Source: Thermoplasmatales archaeon E-plasma (GTDB taxonomy: Archaea; Thermoplasmatota; Thermoplasmata; Thermoplasmatales; Thermoplasmataceae). Taken from it: a stretch of 64,000 bases of DNA. The notes below the pieces were generated by a model. That model was not told the DNA's origin. It did no database searches and saw nothing but the letters and a program-made list of their open reading frames with translations. Shown here piece after piece: positions 49,688 through 58,846 of the stretch. The position numbers and the translations under genes were made by a program. Where the stretch lies: positions 186,001 through 250,000 of the forward strand of contig KI542675.1 in assembly GCA_000496135.1 (NCBI GenBank), written 5' to 3'. Within the stretch, counting starts at the first letter, position 1. Every line of letters starts with the position of its first letter.

Positions 49688-50284
49688 TCACATCTCCTTT
49701 TCAAAATCCAGAACTGCAGCAAAAATAATTGCCTGAAGCCCCATTTTCTTATCATGAATTTTAATGGGCCAGACATCCCTTACGGCAACTATTTTGTGTC
49801 TGATCTTTGCAATTTCGGTTCCATCGGAGCCAATAATGAGGTATTTTCTCCGCATTACATTTCCCTTAACTGTCATGACAGGATCATCACTGTCGCTCTT
49901 TGTCCATATGGCTTTTATACCTCCTACGAGAAAACTTCTTTTTAGCAATATTTTTCCAATTACAGTTCCAGCTTCAGGCTCAACAACCTCAAAGGATGTC
50001 TTCCATGAACCGGCATATTTTTTTACTTCCAGTGCAAGGTTATCCTGATTATCGTTAATCCTGTAAGTATATTTCATGGATCTCCCCAGCCATTTTCCGT
50101 ACTGGCTGATGGCTTCACCGCCGAGATTCTGACCCCAGCTCAGGTGTACCGAACATATGGTGTTTTTATCCTTATCCATAACATTATAGTGTTTTCCCAG
50201 AGCAACTATCTTTTTTTTCATTAGAACTTCTTCTTTTCCATTCAATTCAGCCATAATTGAGTTTAACGCATTCTGTGCCATCAA
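49688..50284 (-). CDS. Tubby C-terminal/LURP-one-like protein
   Basis: 198 residues of beta-rich sequence: GKHYNVMDKDKNTICSVHLS, SMKYTYRINDNQDNLALEVK, VVEPEAGTVIGKILLKRSF and MTVKGNVMRRKYLIIGSDG, with a C-terminal hydrophobic helix (GLQAIIFAAVLDF). This is the LURP-one-related/scramblase-like 12-strand barrel with buried helix. In archaea the family is uncharacterised; lipid association is inference. Confidence 0.72.
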   Translation of the reverse strand: MMAQNALNSIMAELNGKEEVLMKKKIVALGKHYNVMDKDKNTICSVHLSWGQNLGGEAISQYGKWLGRSMKYTYRINDNQDNLALEVKKYAGSWKTSFEVVEPEAGTVIGKILLKRSFLVGGIKAIWTKSDSDDPVMTVKGNVMRRKYLIIGSDGTEIAKIRHKIVAVRDVWPIKIHDKKMGLQAIIFAAVLDFEKEM

Positions 50285-50376
50285 TCTATAATAGTTTGGT
50301 TCATATTTAAATTATTTTACGTATTCAGGATGAAACAATCATCTATTACGCGAATAAGTTTTGAAATGATTTTGTG

Positions 50377-50763
50377 TCATACAAATTCACCAATATGTTC
50401 AAGCAGGGGTTTCAGGTCTTTTCTAATAAGCTTCCCATAATCTGTTAGAGAATATGTTATTGTTTGATTCTCATCTCTTGAAACTAGACCAAGTGAGATA
50501 AGCTCCTTAAGCCTGGAAGATATTGCCGTTGCACTTGAAAACGGGATATCTTTCAAAATTTCATTGAAGTTCTTTTTCTGGATATTATTTCCCAGCAGTG
50601 CAAGAATAAGAATGGTGTATTTTTTACCTAGCACTTTTAAAATGGAGATTGAAGGGTCTATGCAAATAGTTAGATTTCCATATTCAATCATACACGCTCT
50701 AGTTCTGTTGCTTATTCTTCGCTGCTCATTTTTATTCAAATCTTCGCCCTCAGAAATTCCCAT
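50377..50763 (-). CDS. HxlR-family winged-helix regulator
   Basis: 128 residues. ISILKVLGKKYTILILALLG, NFNEILKDIPFSSATAISSR and LKELISLGLVSRDENQTITY are the HxlR core, ending in LTDYGKLI. HxlR proteins sense electrophiles or thiol stress through a Cys near the N terminus (here Cys24 and Cys34). A candidate target is the adjacent permease at 51180, across a 0.4-kb region. Confidence 0.82.
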   Translation of the reverse strand: MGISEGEDLNKNEQRRISNRTRACMIEYGNLTICIDPSISILKVLGKKYTILILALLGNNIQKKNFNEILKDIPFSSATAISSRLKELISLGLVSRDENQTITYSLTDYGKLIRKDLKPLLEHIGEFV

Positions 50764-51179
50764 TTTCTAGCATGTGAAGACTCTATATTTCCATTTTCAG
50801 TTGAAAGAAAAATAAAGCTATGTTTTGTAAATTACATGATCAAACGCGCTTGGCAATGCGGATGTACTGGCAATATTATAAAGCTATGTCTTGTAGGCAG
50901 AATGAAATCTAACATAGCCAGAGTTAACGGTTATTTCGATTTCCCTTTGAAAATAAGATCTACTGCAGGTTCAATGTAATAGTCATGGCATTGGAAATTC
51001 GATTTTTACTTCTTGTTTCCTGTCCTAATTGATTCTTCAAGTGTAATGACACAATTAAAATTCGTATTCCCTTCTGTCTTTTTCTATTTGCAGCTGGTCT
51101 AAGCTTTCAGTAAGATAAAATTAAATACATTAGTATTATACTAATTAAGTATTCATGACACTAAGAGGGGATTCATTCA
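50764..51179. other. Regulatory intergenic region before the amino-acid permease
   Basis: No gene is seen in 416 bases. It holds an imperfect direct repeat (ATAAAGCTATGTTTTGTA at 50813 and ATAAAGCTATGTCTTGTA at 50878) and the palindrome ATTAGTAT-T-ATACTAAT at 51129-51145, with the permease start at 51180. Both could bind the HxlR regulator encoded on the other side. Confidence 0.45.
51129..51145. promoter_or_regulatory. Perfect 8+1+8 palindrome before the permease
   Basis: ATTAGTAT-T-ATACTAAT lies 35-51 bases before the GTG at 51180 and is AT-rich enough to overlap the promoter. A repressor site is likely; the HxlR gene nearby is the leading candidate. Confidence 0.5.
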
Positions 51180-52730
51180 GTGAATAACGATAAAACAAAC
51201 TTCCGGCTAAAGAGGGATCAGGTTGGCGTTTGGGGTGCAATTGCAGAGGAGATTTCGGCAATGGCCCCTGCATGCGATACAGTTGCATTTATGACATCTG
51301 CTGCTGCTTTCGCATTCTTCCTGACACCTCTGGCTTTTCTCATTGCTACAGTTACGATGTTTCTGGAGGTAAACACATTATACCACCTTTCAAAGAGGCA
51401 CGCAAGTGCAGGCGGTTATTATGGATATATAGGTACGGCATTTGGGCCAACTCCTGCCATAACATCCGGACTTCTCTATGTAATGTACCAGATAGCAAGT
51501 ACTGCCGCTATTCCCGTATATGTCGGTGGCGTTGTCCTGCCAGGTGTTCTTTCCTATTTTCTGCACATATCTCTGCCCGGATGGATATGGATTCCTTTGA
51601 TTCTGGTTTTCATCCTTGCACCAATCCTTCTGGCAATCTTTGGTATTCGTCCACAGATGAAATATATCAGAATAGCTGCATTTTTTGAAGTAATATTTCT
51701 TGCAGTTATGTCCGCAATAATTATTTTTGAGGCGAAGGATAATACCCTGTCTGTTTTTGACCCATTCACAACAAATCCCGTATTCAACAGTGTGGGAGGA
51801 CCATTGAGCGGTCTAGGTCTTGGAATGATATTTGGTCTAACAAGCTTCATTGGTTATGGAGGTTCGGCACCATTGGGCGAAGAGGCAGTTAATAGCAGGG
51901 CCATAACGAAAAGCCTTGTTTTTGGTCTCATCATAGTGGGAATGGTATTGACAGAGGTTGCTTACGCGCTCACAGTTGGATGGGGGGTTTCGCTTATGAG
52001 CGGTTTCGCACAGGCAAATATTCCGGGAATAATTGTTGCAACGATGTATACAGGAGTTGCAGGAGGGGTAATGTTATCTCTTGTGGCTTTCAACTCCGCA
52101 TTTTCGGATTCTGTTGCTATGCAGTCCAATGCTGGAAGAGTATATTTTGCCATGGGCAGGGATGGAGTTTTACCTCACTATTTTGCAGAGATTCATGAAA
52201 AATACGTAACCCCTCATAAGGCACTTATATTCATTGGTGCAATGGCATCTCTGCTTGCAATCGGGGGAACAATATTGATTAATGCTATGCTGGGTCATTC
52301 TTTCTTGAAGATATTTGATTCCAGTACTTCCGATCCACTTGTTTATTCAACTCTATCCAGCACTTTCGACTTCCTCACTACTCTTGCGCTTTTTGGTTTA
52401 ATAATTACACACATTCTCCTGAATACAAGCGTTATGACTCTGTTTTTAAGACTTAAAGAGAAGCATTATGGAATCTTCATCTTTATTCATATAACAGAGC
52501 ATTATGTTCTTCCAATAATTGCGACCATAATCTTTGTCTGGGTACTCTTCGAATCTTTGTATCCACCGGTATTTCCAATTTCGGAAGCAGTCATGGCCTC
52601 TTTTGGATATCTTATTTTTGCAATATTTTATGCTGTAAGGACAGTTAAACTAAAGCCTGATGTAGCGGCCCGGGCAGGAAAATCAGTAAATATTGTGGAG
52701 GAAGAAAAACTTGCAGAACAGTTACATTAG
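51180..52730 (+). CDS. APC-family amino-acid permease
   Basis: 516 residues with 12 or more hydrophobic segments. ISAMAPACDTVAFMTSAAAF in TM1 and KRHASAGGYYGYIGTAFGP (TM2-3) are APC signatures. GSAPLGEEAVNSRAITKSL is the family's inner loop. It probably imports amino acids. The start is GTG at 51180, with GAGGGGATT 5 bases upstream. A small protein gene follows at once. Confidence 0.88.
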   Translation: MNNDKTNFRLKRDQVGVWGAIAEEISAMAPACDTVAFMTSAAAFAFFLTPLAFLIATVTMFLEVNTLYHLSKRHASAGGYYGYIGTAFGPTPAITSGLLYVMYQIASTAAIPVYVGGVVLPGVLSYFLHISLPGWIWIPLILVFILAPILLAIFGIRPQMKYIRIAAFFEVIFLAVMSAIIIFEAKDNTLSVFDPFTTNPVFNSVGGPLSGLGLGMIFGLTSFIGYGGSAPLGEEAVNSRAITKSLVFGLIIVGMVLTEVAYALTVGWGVSLMSGFAQANIPGIIVATMYTGVAGGVMLSLVAFNSAFSDSVAMQSNAGRVYFAMGRDGVLPHYFAEIHEKYVTPHKALIFIGAMASLLAIGGTILINAMLGHSFLKIFDSSTSDPLVYSTLSSTFDFLTTLALFGLIITHILLNTSVMTLFLRLKEKHYGIFIFIHITEHYVLPIIATIIFVWVLFESLYPPVFPISEAVMASFGYLIFAIFYAVRTVKLKPDVAARAGKSVNIVEEEKLAEQLH

Positions 52731-52731
52731 A

Positions 52732-53004
52732 ATGGATCTGGCCATTTATGATGGTATGAAAGGAACCCTGAAATTGACAGATAAATCATTGGATTTTGTT
52801 CCTAAGAAGGGTAAAGGATTTACAATCCCGGTAGGAGATATCAAAAAGCACTCATTCATAAAGACTGCTCTTACGACATCCACTCTCTATGTGAATGAAG
52901 TTGAAATTACAGTATGCAGAGCACACCTCTGGTCAGCAGATATCTCCAGGCTTTTACAATTTAAATACGAGAATGGATACACAAAGGAAATTGAAGGTTC
53001 GTAG
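52732..53004 (+). CDS. Small PH/GRAM-like protein after the permease
   Basis: 90 residues from the ATG at 52732, which lies one base after the permease stop. DGMKGTLKLTDKSLDFVPKK and FTIPVGDIKKHSFIKTALTT with ITVCRAHLWSADISRLLQFK give a compact beta-barrel plus helix, like bPH_2/GRAM domains that bind membranes or proteins. Cotranscription with the permease suggests an accessory role, not proven. Confidence 0.6.
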   Translation: MDLAIYDGMKGTLKLTDKSLDFVPKKGKGFTIPVGDIKKHSFIKTALTTSTLYVNEVEITVCRAHLWSADISRLLQFKYENGYTKEIEGS

Positions 53005-53272
53005 AATCTGTCCATTATCATTCCATAAAAAACAAATTAAAAATTCCATGATGTAGATATGACTTTGGTTGTTAACATTCTTAAATAGTTAAGGAGATAA
53101 TACCACTTATTGATGAAATATTTATTTAATTATATGAGCATTCAAAGCATGTTTTCTCTCTTAAGCCAGGATGGATAAATAACAGAAAAAGCAAAAAGCA
53201 GTTGGCACGTCTTGATGGATTCCAGTAATAACTATGCGGTAAATATATAAGAGCCATTTCATAAACATAGAC

Positions 53273-55222
53273 ATGGCAGACACATCAGAAATCAGGGATG
53301 TACTCCCAGTTGAAGAACGGTATCATCCGGGCATTGGGGCATTTGAGAAAACCCACACTGAGTCGTTAGAGCATCCTGAGGAATTTTGGTCACGAGCAGC
53401 AACTGTGCTTGATTGGTATAAAACATGGGATAAAGTTCTGGATGATAGTAATACCCCATTTTACAAGTGGTTTGTAAATGGAAAACTAAATATTTCATAC
53501 AATGCGGTTGACAGGCACATAACATCTCACAGGAGAAACAAGGCTGCGTATATGTGGATTGGAGAAAACGGTGAAGAGAAGATTATAACATTTGACGGTT
53601 TATATCGCAGAGTAAATAATCTTGCATCTGCTCTTCTGAATCTTGGAATAAAAAAAGGTGACAGGATACTTATTTATCTCCCCATGATTCTTGAAGCGCC
53701 GGTTGCCATGCTCGCATCTGCAAGGATTGGAGCCACATTTTCCTTTGTTTTTGCCGGGTTTGGCGCATCTGCCATAGCAGAAAGAATAGAAGATGCCGGG
53801 GCAAAATTGATTATTACAGCAGATGGTGCGTACAGGAACGGGAAGATCGTAGAGCTTAAGAGGATAATGGATGAAGCACTGGAACAGACATCTACTGTAT
53901 CAAATGTCATAGTTGTCAAGAGAACACATCAAAATGTCTCCATGGAAGAAGGCAGGGACATATGGTATCAGGATATTGTGGGAGACGGTATGACCTATGT
54001 AAAACCCGTAGAAATGGATGCCAATGATCCGCTATATATTCTGTATACTTCAGGAACAACAGGGAAACCAAAGGGAGTTGTGCATGGAAACGGCGGTTAT
54101 GCTGTTTGGGTTACAAACACAATGAAGTGGGCATTTAATCCCGGTGAGGATGACAGATGGTGGTGCGCAGCAGATATTGGATGGGTGACCGGGCACAGCT
54201 ATATCGTATTTGCACCTTTGATACTTGGTTTAACATCAATAATGTATGAAGGCTCTATTACATACCCTGCACCTGATAGAATGTGGGAAATTATTGAAAG
54301 ATACAGGGTCAATATTCTCTACACATCTCCAACAGCCATAAGGACATTGATGCGATTCGGAGAAAAATACCCAAAAATGCACGATATTTCCACGCTTAAG
54401 GTCCTTGGTACTGTGGGAGAGCCAATCAATCCTGCAGCATGGAAGTGGTATTATGAAATAATAGGCAAATCAAATTGCCCCATAATTGACACATACTGGC
54501 AGACCGAGACGGGCGGATTTGTAATTTCTCCTTCATTTGGGTTAGGACTGCCTCCGCTGAAACCAGGTTCTGCAACTTTTCCTATGCCAGGCATCGATCC
54601 GGTTATCCTTGACGAGAGTGGAAATGAAGTTAAATCCGGGGAGAAGGGGTTTATAGCATACAGGAAGCCCTGGCCGGGTATGTTTCTCACTCTGAATAAT
54701 GATCCGGACAGGTTTAAGAAAACATATTTTGAAAGGTTCGGGGGAATGTATTATTGCGGAGATTATGCCATGAAGGACAGGGACGGGTATTACTGGCTCC
54801 TTGGAAGGGCTGATGAAGTTCTTAAGGTTTCAGGGCACAGACTGGGTACAATAGAAATAGAGGATGCCCTGATTTCATCAAGAGAGGTCGCTGAGGCTGC
54901 AGTTTTTGGAAGACCTGACGACATTAAGGGTGAAAGCATAGTTGCCTTTGTTGTAATCAAGGATGATTTTAAGGGAACGCCTGAGATCATTGGAACACTA
55001 AGGAAAAGAATACGGGAAGAGCTTGGGCCGATATACGTGCCGGATGAAATACGCCTTGTAAACAATCTGCCAAAAACAAGAAGCGGGAAGATAATGAGGA
55101 GGGTCGTCAAGGCGGTGTTTCTGGGACAGTTGCCGGGGGATATTACAACACTGGAAAGTTCCGCTTCAGTTGATGAAATTAAGGCTGCCATATCAGAATT
55201 CAGGAAAGAGAGTAACAAATGA
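53273..55222 (+). CDS. acs: Acetyl-CoA synthetase (AMP-forming)
   Basis: 649 residues, full family length. FWSRAATVLDWYKTWD is the Acs N domain, YTSGTTGKPKGVVHGNGGY is A3, DTYWQTETGGF is A5 with the acid-pocket Trp, YYCGDYAMKDRDGYYWLLGR is A7-A8, and PKTRSGKIMRR holds the regulatory/catalytic lysine. Activates acetate and perhaps propionate. A TATA-like aaatatataag ends about 24 bases before the ATG, so leaderless. Confidence 0.92.
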   Translation: MADTSEIRDVLPVEERYHPGIGAFEKTHTESLEHPEEFWSRAATVLDWYKTWDKVLDDSNTPFYKWFVNGKLNISYNAVDRHITSHRRNKAAYMWIGENGEEKIITFDGLYRRVNNLASALLNLGIKKGDRILIYLPMILEAPVAMLASARIGATFSFVFAGFGASAIAERIEDAGAKLIITADGAYRNGKIVELKRIMDEALEQTSTVSNVIVVKRTHQNVSMEEGRDIWYQDIVGDGMTYVKPVEMDANDPLYILYTSGTTGKPKGVVHGNGGYAVWVTNTMKWAFNPGEDDRWWCAADIGWVTGHSYIVFAPLILGLTSIMYEGSITYPAPDRMWEIIERYRVNILYTSPTAIRTLMRFGEKYPKMHDISTLKVLGTVGEPINPAAWKWYYEIIGKSNCPIIDTYWQTETGGFVISPSFGLGLPPLKPGSATFPMPGIDPVILDESGNEVKSGEKGFIAYRKPWPGMFLTLNNDPDRFKKTYFERFGGMYYCGDYAMKDRDGYYWLLGRADEVLKVSGHRLGTIEIEDALISSREVAEAAVFGRPDDIKGESIVAFVVIKDDFKGTPEIIGTLRKRIREELGPIYVPDEIRLVNNLPKTRSGKIMRRVVKAVFLGQLPGDITTLESSASVDEIKAAISEFRKESNK

Positions 55223-55652
55223 TTAAAGGGAAACTTGAATTCCTTTTAAAGGAAGCAATTTTAAGTTCTGTGGAACAATTGATCTGGTAGGTTATTTGAA
55301 GGAGTCCAATCGCATAAATAAATTAATCCAAATATTAGTGTCTTCGAACATGTGAGTTTAAGAAAATGTAGAGGCATAGAACTTGACGAAATGACCAATT
55401 TTTCAGGAGCAGGAAATACGACAAAGTTCATTCTTTTCTCTTTTAACAATGGCCCTTAACAGAATATTGATTGTGGAAGAATTAGTGCCGGAACTCGTAG
55501 GTTAAGCATAATAAGTGGAGTACAAAATAAATATTCAGTAAACAGGGTACCTACTGAAATAACGATCTAATATTCTATTTAGACGGGACATATTGAAAGC
55601 TACAATTAGAGTCAATTGCTGTACTTGAATCCAAAACCTTTCGATAATAGCC
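55223..55652. other. Intergenic region between acs and VapC
   Basis: No gene is supported over 430 bases. A short minus frame (55261-55449) lacks any motif. Sequence is AT-rich and scattered with stop codons in every frame. Confidence 0.4.
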
Positions 55653-56033
55653 CTAAACATATGTTCCTGCGGTTTCGACATATTTTTCTGCTTTATCACG
55701 AAGTTTCTTATCATCTGTGATAAGCTCGGACCTGGTCGAATACGCAATTTGTATGTAAGATGCATCATAGAACGTCAGACCTTCCTTAACTGCAATTTTC
55801 AACGTATTCACAACATCTATATTGATATACTTCATTTTATCTATTAATAAGGATGCTGAAAGAATTATTTTTTCTCCCTGAGACTGATTCAATCTTTTTG
55901 TTAAGTGGACTTGTTTCCATACAGCATTACCTATCTCGTAAAGTGCCAGATTAATAGTTGCGGATTCTGAAAAATCAGGTAAAGTGCCTTCTTCCAATAA
56001 ATTTAATATTGCCGAAGCGTCAAAAATTTTCAT
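55653..56033 (-). CDS. vapC: VapC-type PIN-domain ribonuclease toxin
   Basis: 126 residues. MKIFDASAILNLL gives the first catalytic Asp, YEIGNAVWK the Glu, and LTFYDASYIQIAYS and ELITDDKKLRDKA the remaining acids of the PIN quartet. VapC toxins cut tRNA or rRNA. Its ATG overlaps the antitoxin by 4 bases. Near the tRNA-Thr-bounded remnant. Confidence 0.88.
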   Translation of the reverse strand: MKIFDASAILNLLEEGTLPDFSESATINLALYEIGNAVWKQVHLTKRLNQSQGEKIILSASLLIDKMKYINIDVVNTLKIAVKEGLTFYDASYIQIAYSTRSELITDDKKLRDKAEKYVETAGTYV

Positions 56034-56260
56034 CTTGAATCACGGTTTTCCCTTATGCTGCTTACCCAACCATCCTTACCCACTTTTTTTAGCCATGGCT
56101 GTATCTCCTGCATCAGGAGCATAAGTTCATCAAGCTTTTTCTGATTTATGGTTTCCTCCAGACTCTTTCTTATTGTGGCGGATATATCAACCTTTCTTTC
56201 TTTGGCTTCTTTTAAAAGTTCGCGGCTGATCTTCGCTGATACTGTGACTTTTTCGTTCAT
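56030..56260 (-). CDS. vapB: VapB-like antitoxin
   Basis: 76 residues. VTVSAKISRELLKEAKERKVDIS then ATIRKSLEETINQKK is a ribbon-helix-helix domain for DNA binding, and the acidic/Trp-containing C terminus (MLLMQEIQPWLKKVG) is the usual toxin-binding tail. A repressor and antitoxin for the overlapping vapC. Confidence 0.85.
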   Translation of the reverse strand: MNEKVTVSAKISRELLKEAKERKVDISATIRKSLEETINQKKLDELMLLMQEIQPWLKKVGKDGWVSSIRENRDSR

Positions 56261-56577
56261 TAATACTTATAATTTTGTAGTATTTAATTGTAATTTAAAT
56301 TTATACTTATTATTTTTACTTAATAGATCGAACTACAAAAAAACTCAAGGATGCAAGTCTTCAGGCTGAAAATATTTCAATAATGTCCACACAATAAAGG
56401 AAGTATTGGTGGCAATGTAGCGAGAGGTATAAATTATATCACAGTGTTTAATTGATAAAAGAGAGTTGACCTCGACAGGTGCTTCGAGAATTAAATAATT
56501 AAAAAATTTCGGGAAGCAAATAGCTTATACAAAAGATTCCTTATGGTCTAGTATTATAACTCATTTTTCACAACAGG

Positions 56578-56615
56578 AAGCCACCGGGGGGATTTGAACT
56601 CCCGACCTGCTGATT
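56578..56615 (-). repeat. Distal attachment-site copy (tRNA-Thr 3' fragment)
   Basis: Contains GATTTGAAC, CCCGACC and TGCTGATT of the T arm, variable loop and anticodon stem of tRNA-Thr, then diverges into unrelated sequence. Cannot form a tRNA by itself. Confidence 0.65.
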
Positions 56616-56786
56616 GTGAATTACAATTTGTACATTTTTGAAACAGGGTCAAAAGGCTAATGGAAAATAATTACTTCCTAGATAGTGTTGTTCTACAGAT
56701 ATTAAATTATCATATTAGTGAGCAAATAAAAAAATTATGAGAATGTAATAAACACATTCTCAGCAGTGTAAATTAGATTTGTTCTA

Positions 56787-57092
56787 TTATTGTCCAGATT
56801 TTTTCTCCTTTTTGCTCTGGCCCTTAAATCCTATTATCATTAGCACTAATCCAATTACAAAAAATATTACACCACCTATGAAACCAGCAACAGCATCTCC
56901 AAATTGAGTGCTTACTAATGCATTATTAGTAGCATTGTTTAATGCATTACCATTAGCTATTTGTGTACTGTTATATGAATAATGACCGTAAGCAACTGCA
57001 CCAAAACCCAATAGCGCGACCCCTATTATAAGAAGTATAATTCCTAAAATCAATGTCCCTTTTTTCACTTTTAATATACGATATGGATACAT
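56787..57092 (-). CDS. Two-TM membrane protein inside the att-bounded remnant
   Basis: 101 residues. TM1 is LILGIILLIIGVALLGFGAVAY and TM2 is AGFIGGVIFFVIGLVLMIIG, linked by an Asn/Ala-rich, probably external loop with three NxT/NxS sequons (NST, NAT and similar). A basic tail (FKGQSKKEKKSGQ) ends it. No family is known; comparable small membrane proteins occur in archaeal viruses and plasmids. It is the only gene between the two att copies. Confidence 0.6.
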   Translation of the reverse strand: MYPYRILKVKKGTLILGIILLIIGVALLGFGAVAYGHYSYNSTQIANGNALNNATNNALVSTQFGDAVAGFIGGVIFFVIGLVLMIIGFKGQSKKEKKSGQ

Positions 57093-57573
57093 ATAAATGT
57101 TTCTTTTAGATTGTTTTTTTTAAGTCATTGAAGTAAACTATGCTCCAATGTACAATCACTGGTCATAAATGGTTAAAATCACTGATTATGGAAATAATTT
57201 AGGTGTACAAATATTTCATTTCTGATGGTTTAACAACATTTATCTCGGTACGAAAATTCTACTAAGTCATAAGACTACTCCAATTAGGAGAGCAATTTTC
57301 AATCAATTAAATTAACGCCAGTACAAATCAGATGATTGTGAACTTTATTGTGAAAAATTCAGATTCGTAACTTGAAAAGTTGTCATGAATATTACACTGA
57401 ATATTATGTATAATTAAGTAGACAAATAATCACAATAACATACATAAGGAAAACGCCTCAAAACAGAGAAGAAACCACATTGATTCAATTTATACTTACA
57501 GGAAAGTGAAAATCAGTTGATTATGGAAATAAACGCTTTGCACTATGTTAAGAGATCAATCTTTTGTAATATA
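57093..57573. other. Non-coding part of the remnant next to tRNA-Thr
   Basis: 480 AT-rich bases with no gene. TGATTATGGAAATAA occurs twice (about 57182 and 57518), a 15-base direct repeat. Otherwise featureless to the eye. Confidence 0.4.
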
Positions 57574-57646
57574 AGCCACCGGGGGGATTTGAACCCCCGA
57601 CCTGCTGATTACGAATCAGCTGCTCAACCAGCTAAGCTACAGTGGC
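57574..57646 (-). tRNA. tRNA-Thr (anticodon CGT)
   Basis: The reverse complement has acceptor GCCACTG/CGGTGGC, D arm with AGCTGGTTGAGC, anticodon stem GCTGA/TCAGC with loop TTCGTAA (anticodon CGT, codon ACG) and T arm GGGGGTTCAAATCCCCC. Discriminator T, no encoded CCA. Its 5' end overlaps the 3' end of the DUF1015 gene by 15 bases; its 3' end is duplicated at 56578. Confidence 0.95.
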
Positions 57647-58837
57647 AGGACTCACAAAAGAGATTCTATGGCAATACCTGAAGGGAATCTTAGGGTAAAA
57701 ATATGTTGACTTCGGCGGCATGATCTCTCCGGCAAGGACTTCATTCATGAACTCTTCTTTATCCCAGCCGGGCATAAGAATTGCATATGATGCATTTTTT
57801 CTGTCAACTGAATTTATTGCAGTAGCAACATCGTTGGTATATTCGATGAGGCTGTCCTTTGCCTCCTGACTCAAGTTAAGGGTTCTTCTAAAAACGAAGT
57901 AATCTACCAGGAATGGAGATGATAACCCCTTAAGGTTCCCTTCAAGGAATTCTTTTCTGATATTTTCCTTAATTGGTATCAGCGTGTTGAATCTTCCATC
58001 GTATAACACGATCTCTCCATCAGAGTGGTAATTATTCATTGTTTCTACCCTGAAAACATCTGAAATGTTTTGCAATATTGAAGCCGTAGTGTGTTTATTA
58101 TCCTTTACTATCCTATGGATTCCGCCTATTTTTATCGCCCTCTCATAGACGGATGTAATATATGTTAAGGAATATCTCCAAAAGTCTCTTTCTGTCTGGT
58201 TATTTGCAGACCCAAACAGATCCTTGGAAGCTCTTATTCTGTGATGTCCATCCGCGATAACTGAATTTTTGCCTCTCAATATATCTTGAATTTTAAGGAG
58301 GCTCTGTTCTTCTTTTATGATATAAATATAATTTTTAACACCAGTAGATTCTTCGATGATTTTATCAGGCAATTTTCCAGATATGAGCCTGTTAAGGGTC
58401 TTTTCTAACTGATTTTCAAATGAAATCAGGAAAACAGGCTCAAGCTGACTCTTAAGCGTTTCCATCAGCTGACGTCTCTGTATTACATAAGCTTCAATGG
58501 TATCTTCATGAGGTTTTATTGTATTTTCCTCAGATATAATATCTGTAAGGCAGATAACCCCAAGCCTCTGAAATGTTTCTGAATTGTGCTTAAAATACTG
58601 TGATACAACTATCATAACCGGTTCATCAGTTCTTACAAGAACGCCATCGGAAATCCATCTCTTCAGTAAATTGTATGAGCTTTCATCGCTCCATGTAAGT
58701 CTGCTTAAGTGGGACACATTGTAAGGTATCTTAAGCAGAGCTTTTTCCTGGTCTTCCGGAATGGTATCAAATGGTGGCGATACAACATTTTCCAGACTTT
58801 TATTATATAGGAAAGGCTTAAACGGTTTAACTATCAA
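57632..58837 (-). CDS. DUF1015 family protein
   Basis: 401 residues. MIVKPFKPFLYNKSLENVVSPPFDTIPE is the conserved family start, ENTIKPHEDTI follows, and IADGHHRIRASKDL carries the GHHR motif shared by this ParB/sulfiredoxin-like superfamily, suggesting nucleotide chemistry. MPGWDKEEFMNEVLAGEIMPPKSTYFYPKI is the family's C-terminal signature. Function undetermined. Its stop codon lies inside the 5' part of tRNA-Thr on the same strand, so messenger and tRNA share sequence. Confidence 0.85.
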   Translation of the reverse strand: MIVKPFKPFLYNKSLENVVSPPFDTIPEDQEKALLKIPYNVSHLSRLTWSDESSYNLLKRWISDGVLVRTDEPVMIVVSQYFKHNSETFQRLGVICLTDIISEENTIKPHEDTIEAYVIQRRQLMETLKSQLEPVFLISFENQLEKTLNRLISGKLPDKIIEESTGVKNYIYIIKEEQSLLKIQDILRGKNSVIADGHHRIRASKDLFGSANNQTERDFWRYSLTYITSVYERAIKIGGIHRIVKDNKHTTASILQNISDVFRVETMNNYHSDGEIVLYDGRFNTLIPIKENIRKEFLEGNLKGLSSPFLVDYFVFRRTLNLSQEAKDSLIEYTNDVATAINSVDRKNASYAILMPGWDKEEFMNEVLAGEIMPPKSTYFYPKIPFRYCHRISFVSPATVA

Positions 58838-58846
58838 TTTATATCA

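Larger units (their letters stand above)
56578..57610 (-). mobile_element. About 1-kb integrated-element remnant bounded by tRNA-Thr and a copy of its 3' end
   Basis: A 38-bp direct repeat, one mismatch, occurs at 56578-56615 and 57573-57610. The second copy is the 3' end of the tRNA-Thr gene; the first is a free-standing fragment in the same orientation. Integrases that target tRNA genes leave this structure, with the element between the copies. The interval holds one two-TM protein gene and otherwise non-coding AT-rich DNA; no integrase is present, so it is degraded or mobilised in trans. Confidence 0.6.

Noticed and set aside
55261-55449. 62-codon minus frame between acs and vapC
   Set aside because: No motif and no promoter; probably chance.
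56578-56615. A second tRNA-Thr gene
   Set aside because: Only the 3' part is present; sequence beyond the anticodon stem cannot form a cloverleaf.
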